A model generated the notes under the pieces. It was not told where the DNA came from. It saw nothing but the letters and a program-made list of their open reading frames with translations, and ran no database searches. A stretch of 8,392 nt of DNA, from assembly GCA_044359525.1 (NCBI GenBank), contig JBIKLY010000109.1:1-8392 (forward strand). Reading direction: 5' to 3'. Origin of the DNA: CAJBIL01 sp044359525 (lineage in GTDB: Bacteria; Pseudomonadota; Gammaproteobacteria; Burkholderiales; Rhodocyclaceae). The position numbers and the translations under genes were made by a program. Positions within the stretch are counted from its first letter, which is position 1, and each line of letters begins with the position of its first letter. Below are positions 6,159 through 8,392 of this stretch, one piece after another.

Positions 6159-6764
6159 ATGACTCGACATACCGCCATCGCAATCTCCACCACACTTCTC
6201 TTGCTCTGCCCGTTCCCGGCACTGGCCGAGCGAGCCGACCGTGAGAAGCCGATCAACCTCGAAGCCGACCGCATCAGCATGGACGACATCAAGAAGTTGC
6301 AGGTCTTTGAAGGCAACGTCGTCATGACGCAGGGAACGCTGCAGATTCGCACCAGCAAACTGGTCGTCACACAGGATGCCGACGGCTTTCAGAAAGGCAC
6401 TGCCATTGGCGGTGCCAACGGACTTGCACGCTTCCGCCAGAAGCGTGAAGGCAAGGATGATTTTATCGAGGGCGAGGGCGAGCGCATTGAACACGATGCA
6501 CGAAACGAAAAGACCGAGTTTTTTGTTCGCGCCTGGGTAAAGAGCGGACAAGACGAGGTGAAGGGGAACTATGTCTCGCACGACGCCTTGACTGAAAAAT
6601 TCCTCGTCACTTCAGGCGCTGAAACAAAAACCGCAACCGGTGTTCCACAGGCACGCGTGCGGGCGATCATCCAGCCGAAAGGCAAGAACGCCGAAAACCC
6701 GGCCGAGAAAAAAGGCGAGCCCCTGACACTCAAGCCCGCTGACAACATCGCACCAAGGGAGTAA
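6159..6764 (+). CDS. lptA: LPS transport periplasmic protein LptA
   Basis: LptA forms the periplasmic bridge that carries lipopolysaccharide from LptC to LptD at the outer membrane. The 201-residue precursor begins with a Sec signal peptide (basic start, hydrophobic core about 6-20, likely cleavage after Ala-Leu-Ala at residue 23). The OstA-like beta-jellyroll follows (about 30-150), opening with Pro-Ile-Asn-Leu-Glu-Ala-Asp and then Phe-Glu-Gly-Asn-Val. The C-terminus from about 172 is rich in Lys, Glu and Pro and looks disordered; it makes the protein somewhat longer than E. coli LptA (185). It starts 3 bp after lptC with only a purine-rich AAAGAAAAAG upstream. The next gene would normally be lptB, the ATPase of the machine, but it is not here. 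Confidence 0.93.
   Translation: MTRHTAIAISTTLLLLCPFPALAERADREKPINLEADRISMDDIKKLQVFEGNVVMTQGTLQIRTSKLVVTQDADGFQKGTAIGGANGLARFRQKREGKDDFIEGEGERIEHDARNEKTEFFVRAWVKSGQDEVKGNYVSHDALTEKFLVTSGAETKTATGVPQARVRAIIQPKGKNAENPAEKKGEPLTLKPADNIAPRE
6755..6761 (+). promoter_or_regulatory. Shine-Dalgarno of the enoyl-CoA hydratase
   Basis: AAGGGAG lies inside the last lptA codons, 6 bp before the ATG at 6768. It is the strongest ribosome binding site of the run from kdsD to 7544, so this gene can be translated independently of lptA. Confidence 0.75.
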
Positions 6765-6767
6765 GCC

Positions 6768-7544
6768 ATGACTCCCGAATACATCATTGTCGAAACTCAT
6801 GGCCGGGTTGGTCTGATTACGCTGAATCGCCCGAAACAGCTTAACGCCCTGTGCGACGGGCTGATCAGGGAGCTGAGTGCAGCACTCGATGCCTTCGAAG
6901 CGTCGGAGAGCATTGGCGCCATCGTCATCACCGGCTCGGACAAGGCCTTTGCCGCCGGCGCTGACATCACGGCGATGAAGGATTTCTCCTATATGGACGC
7001 CTACAAGAACGACTACATCACGCGCGACTGGGAGCGCATCAAGACCTGCCGCAAGCCCGTCATCGCCGCAGTTGCCGGTTACGCACTGGGTGGTGGCTGC
7101 GAACTGGCAATGATGTGCGACTTCATCCTCGCCGCCGACACCGCGCAGTTCGGCCAACCGGAAATCAAACTCGGCACTCTGCCCGGTGCGGGTGGCACAC
7201 AACGCCTGCCGCGCGCCGTAGGAAAATCCAAGGCCATGGAAATGTGCCTCACCGCGCGCATGATGAACGCGGAAGAAGCCGAACGTGCCGGCCTGGTTTC
7301 ACGAATCATCCCCGCTGACAAGTTGATCGAGGAAGCATTGGCCACTGCCGGAAAAATTGCTTCCTTCTCGTTGCCGGCAATCATGATGATCAAGGAATCC
7401 GTCAATCGCGCCTTTGAAAGTGGCCTTAACGAAGGCCTGCTATTCGAACGCCGTGTTTTTCACGCCAGTTTTGCCCTCGAAGACCAGAAGGAAGGAATGG
7501 CGGCTTTTGCCGACAAGCGCAAACCCGTTTTCAAGCATCAATAA
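6768..7544 (+). CDS. Enoyl-CoA hydratase, crotonase family
   Basis: The 258-residue protein matches short-chain enoyl-CoA hydratases (ECHS1/PaaF type), which add water to trans-2-enoyl-CoA to give (S)-3-hydroxyacyl-CoA in fatty acid, amino acid or phenylacetate breakdown. The oxyanion-hole segments Ala-Gly-Ala-Asp (63-66) and Gly-Gly-Gly-Cys-Glu (108-112) are present. Both catalytic glutamates are present: Glu112, and Glu132 in Gly-Gln-Pro-Glu-Ile. The downstream Pro-Gly-Ala-Gly-Gly-Thr-Gln-Arg-Leu motif is intact. The physiological substrate cannot be told from sequence, and this is not the MaoC/hot-dog fold PhaJ that supplies (R)-monomers for PHA. It starts 3 bp after lptA and is probably co-transcribed with the lpt genes, an odd pairing. 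A terminator-like hairpin follows 19 bp after the stop. Confidence 0.92.
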   Translation: MTPEYIIVETHGRVGLITLNRPKQLNALCDGLIRELSAALDAFEASESIGAIVITGSDKAFAAGADITAMKDFSYMDAYKNDYITRDWERIKTCRKPVIAAVAGYALGGGCELAMMCDFILAADTAQFGQPEIKLGTLPGAGGTQRLPRAVGKSKAMEMCLTARMMNAEEAERAGLVSRIIPADKLIEEALATAGKIASFSLPAIMMIKESVNRAFESGLNEGLLFERRVFHASFALEDQKEGMAAFADKRKPVFKHQ

Positions 7545-7563
7545 GCGCGCAACCTGCGAAGGC

Positions 7564-7597
7564 TTGCGCCGCGACAATCTTGCGGCGCAAAAATATT
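7564..7597 (+). terminator. Hairpin terminator after the hydratase gene
   Basis: TTGCGCCGC (7564-7572) pairs perfectly with GCGGCGCAA (7582-7590). A further A-T and a G-T pair leave a 5-nt loop. The 3' flank is A/T-rich (AAATATTCTT) rather than a clean T-tract, so termination is plausible but not textbook. Confidence 0.6.
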
Positions 7598-7650
7598 CTT
7601 GCGCGACTCCCCGAAAAAACCCAAAAACACACAACAAAGCGCTTTAAAAT

Positions 7651-7677
7651 CAATGCAAAAAATATTTTTGTGCATTG
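7651..7677. repeat. A/T-cored dyad upstream of the phasin promoter
   Basis: CAATGCA (7651-7657) is the inverse of TGCATTG (7671-7677). Between them is the self-complementary AAAAATATTTTT (7658-7669) plus one extra G. As single-stranded RNA or cruciform it forms a long hairpin; as duplex it is a rigid A-tract, about 50-75 bp upstream of the predicted phasin transcription start. It could be a binding site for a regulator or nucleoid protein. Confidence 0.6.
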
Positions 7678-7680
7678 CAC
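7670..7680. promoter_or_regulatory. Candidate PhaR site 1 (TGC-N3-GCA)
   Basis: GTGC-ATT-GCAC is a perfect dyad just upstream of the phasin -35 box. PhaR, the repressor that leaves DNA when PHA granules form, is reported to favour CTGC-N3/4-GCAG-like dyads in Paracoccus. The match here is to the core only. Confidence 0.4.
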
Positions 7681-7690
7681 CATATTTTTC

Positions 7691-7718
7691 TTGACAAACG
7701 TTTTTCCTTAGCTATAAT
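7691..7718 (+). promoter_or_regulatory. Strong sigma-70 promoter of the phasin gene
   Basis: A perfect TTGACA (7691-7696) and a perfect TATAAT (7713-7718) are separated by 16 bp, with a T-rich UP-element-like stretch immediately upstream (7683-7690). The predicted start near 7725 gives a leader of about 105 nt. This is the strongest promoter in the window, fitting for an abundant granule protein. Confidence 0.9.
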
Positions 7719-7728
7719 TGAGTCCATG

Positions 7729-7739
7729 CTGCAGTGCAA
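7729..7739. promoter_or_regulatory. Candidate PhaR site 2 at the transcription start
   Basis: CTGC-AGT-GCAA overlaps about +4 to +15 of the predicted phasin transcript and shares the TGCA-N-TGCA core with site 1, 59 bp upstream. A repressor here would block promoter clearance. A looser GTGC-T-GCAC dyad lies further down the leader at 7784-7792. Confidence 0.45.
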
Positions 7740-7817
7740 CAAAAGATTTCGGGACTGAATCAAACCCGTCGTCGGTGAGTTGGGTGCTGCACACAAGCGT
7801 TCTACTTTCTTTTACTT

Positions 7818-7823
7818 AGGAGA
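7818..7823 (+). promoter_or_regulatory. Shine-Dalgarno of the phasin gene
   Basis: AGGAGA, with GGAG ending 7 bp before the ATG at 7830, is ideal in sequence and spacing and fixes the start. Confidence 0.85.
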
Positions 7824-7829
7824 TTCACC

Positions 7830-8390
7830 ATGTTTGCAACCCCGGAACAATTCGCCGCCGCCAACAAAGCTTCCGTTGAAGCCATGCTGTCGCTCGCCAA
7901 CACCGCCCTGGCTTCCGCCGAGCGTATCGCTGCCCTGAACCTGAACACCGCCCGCTCGCTGCTGGAAGACGGCGTTGCCAACACCAAGGCCATCCTCGGC
8001 GCCAAGGATCCGCAAGAAGCACTGGCTGTCCAGGCTTCGCTGACCCAGCCGAACGTTGAAAAGGCTGTTGCTTATACCCGTAGCGTCTACGAAATTTCGG
8101 CTCAGTCGAAAGAAGAAGTTTCCAAGCTCCTCGAAGGCCAGTTCGGTGACTTCCAGAAGCAAGTTGCTGGTCTGCTCGACAAGGCCGCCAAGAGCGCCCC
8201 GGCTGGTTCCGACGTTGCTGTGAATGCGGTCAAGTCGGCTATCGCTGCTGCGACCTCGGCTTTCGACAGCATGAACAAGGCTGCCAAGCAAGTTGCTGAA
8301 ATCGCTGAAGCCAACGTTGCTGCTGCAACGAACGCAACGGTCAAGGCTGTTGGCACGACCGCTGCTGCTGGCAAGAAAAAGGCTGCTTAA
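7830..8390 (+). CDS. phaP: Phasin, PHA granule-associated protein
   Basis: Phasins coat polyhydroxyalkanoate granules, set their size and number and keep other proteins off the surface. The 186-residue product matches the PhaP1/Phasin_2 family of betaproteobacteria in length and pattern. It opens with Pro-Glu-Gln-Phe-Ala-Ala-Ala-Asn-Lys, then long amphipathic alanine-rich helices with Leu-Leu-Glu-Asp and Thr-Arg-Ser-Val-Tyr-Glu-Ile segments. It ends in an Ala/Thr/Val-rich stretch (from about 150) closing in Gly-Lys-Lys-Lys-Ala-Ala. There is no signal peptide and no cysteine, which fits a cytoplasmic structural protein. Codons are strongly biased (CTG, GCT, AAG), as expected for high expression. 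It has its own strong promoter, ideal ribosome binding site and nearby TGC/GCA dyads that suggest PhaR control. Only 2 bp follow the stop, so its terminator lies outside the window. No other PHA gene is visible. Confidence 0.92.
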   Translation: MFATPEQFAAANKASVEAMLSLANTALASAERIAALNLNTARSLLEDGVANTKAILGAKDPQEALAVQASLTQPNVEKAVAYTRSVYEISAQSKEEVSKLLEGQFGDFQKQVAGLLDKAAKSAPAGSDVAVNAVKSAIAAATSAFDSMNKAAKQVAEIAEANVAAATNATVKAVGTTAAAGKKKAA

Positions 8391-8392
8391 TT

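Noticed and set aside
7580..7591. TGC-GGC-GCA within the hairpin after the hydratase gene as a third PhaR site
   Set aside because: It is simply the right arm of the GC-rich terminator stem and lies over 100 bp upstream of the phasin promoter.
7812..8291. Minus-strand open frame (159 codons) opposite the phasin gene
   Set aside because: The phasin has a strong promoter, ideal ribosome site and family match; the antisense product is Gly/Arg/Ser-rich noise.
1..8392. CRISPR array, tRNA/rRNA genes, insertion sequences with transposase
   Set aside because: Reading both strands, I saw no regularly spaced repeats, no cloverleaf or rRNA-like segments and no transposase or integrase motifs; the ATPase insertion has no terminal inverted repeats that I could find.

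Overview
The window reads as chromosomal DNA of a betaproteobacterium, most likely a Rhodocyclales relative (Dechloromonas/Accumulibacter-like). The lineage call is inference from three things: the divergent arrangement of a CPA2 antiporter and kdsD-kdsC-lptC-lptA, a short alanine-rich PhaP1-type phasin, and a high-GC coding bias that leaves many open antisense frames. Most of the window is ordinary core biology.

Left part (1-700): the 3' end of a pilin-like protein (3-464) is followed by a strong UUCG-capped hairpin terminator (479-508). Next comes a short decayed stretch on the minus strand (510 to about 620) that resembles the 3' end of the antiporter gene found at 1952. A compact promoter with nested direct and inverted repeats (640-694) then ends exactly at the start codon of the next gene. 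Its ideal -10 box lies only 6 bp from the ATG, which predicts a leaderless mRNA.

Middle (701-3919): a solitary AAA+ ATPase of the DUF4143 family (701-1945) converges with a 655-residue KefB/YbaL-like cation:proton antiporter on the minus strand (1952-3919). Only 6 bp separate their stop codons. The antiporter tail on the far side of the ATPase gene suggests that the ATPase gene was inserted as a mobile cargo gene between the antiporter and its original terminator.

Right-centre (3920-6764): a divergent promoter region of about 110 bp leads into a tightly packed operon, kdsD-kdsC-lptC-lptA. KdsD makes arabinose-5-phosphate from ribulose-5-phosphate. KdsC dephosphorylates KDO-8-phosphate, two steps later in the KDO pathway. 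LptC and LptA carry finished lipopolysaccharide from the inner membrane across the periplasm. The genes overlap by 1 bp or are 3-4 bp apart. lptB, which usually follows lptA, is absent; a crotonase-family enoyl-CoA hydratase (6768-7544) sits there instead, 3 bp after lptA.

Right end (7545-8392): a terminator-like hairpin ends the operon. A near-consensus sigma-70 promoter flanked by TGC-N3-GCA dyads, plausible sites for the PHA-responsive repressor PhaR, then drives a phasin gene (7830-8390), the granule-coat protein of polyhydroxyalkanoate storage.

I found no wholly new multi-gene system. The best leads are the ATPase insertion with its repeat-rich leaderless promoter, the relic antiporter tail, the replacement of lptB by an enoyl-CoA hydratase, and the dyads around the phasin promoter.
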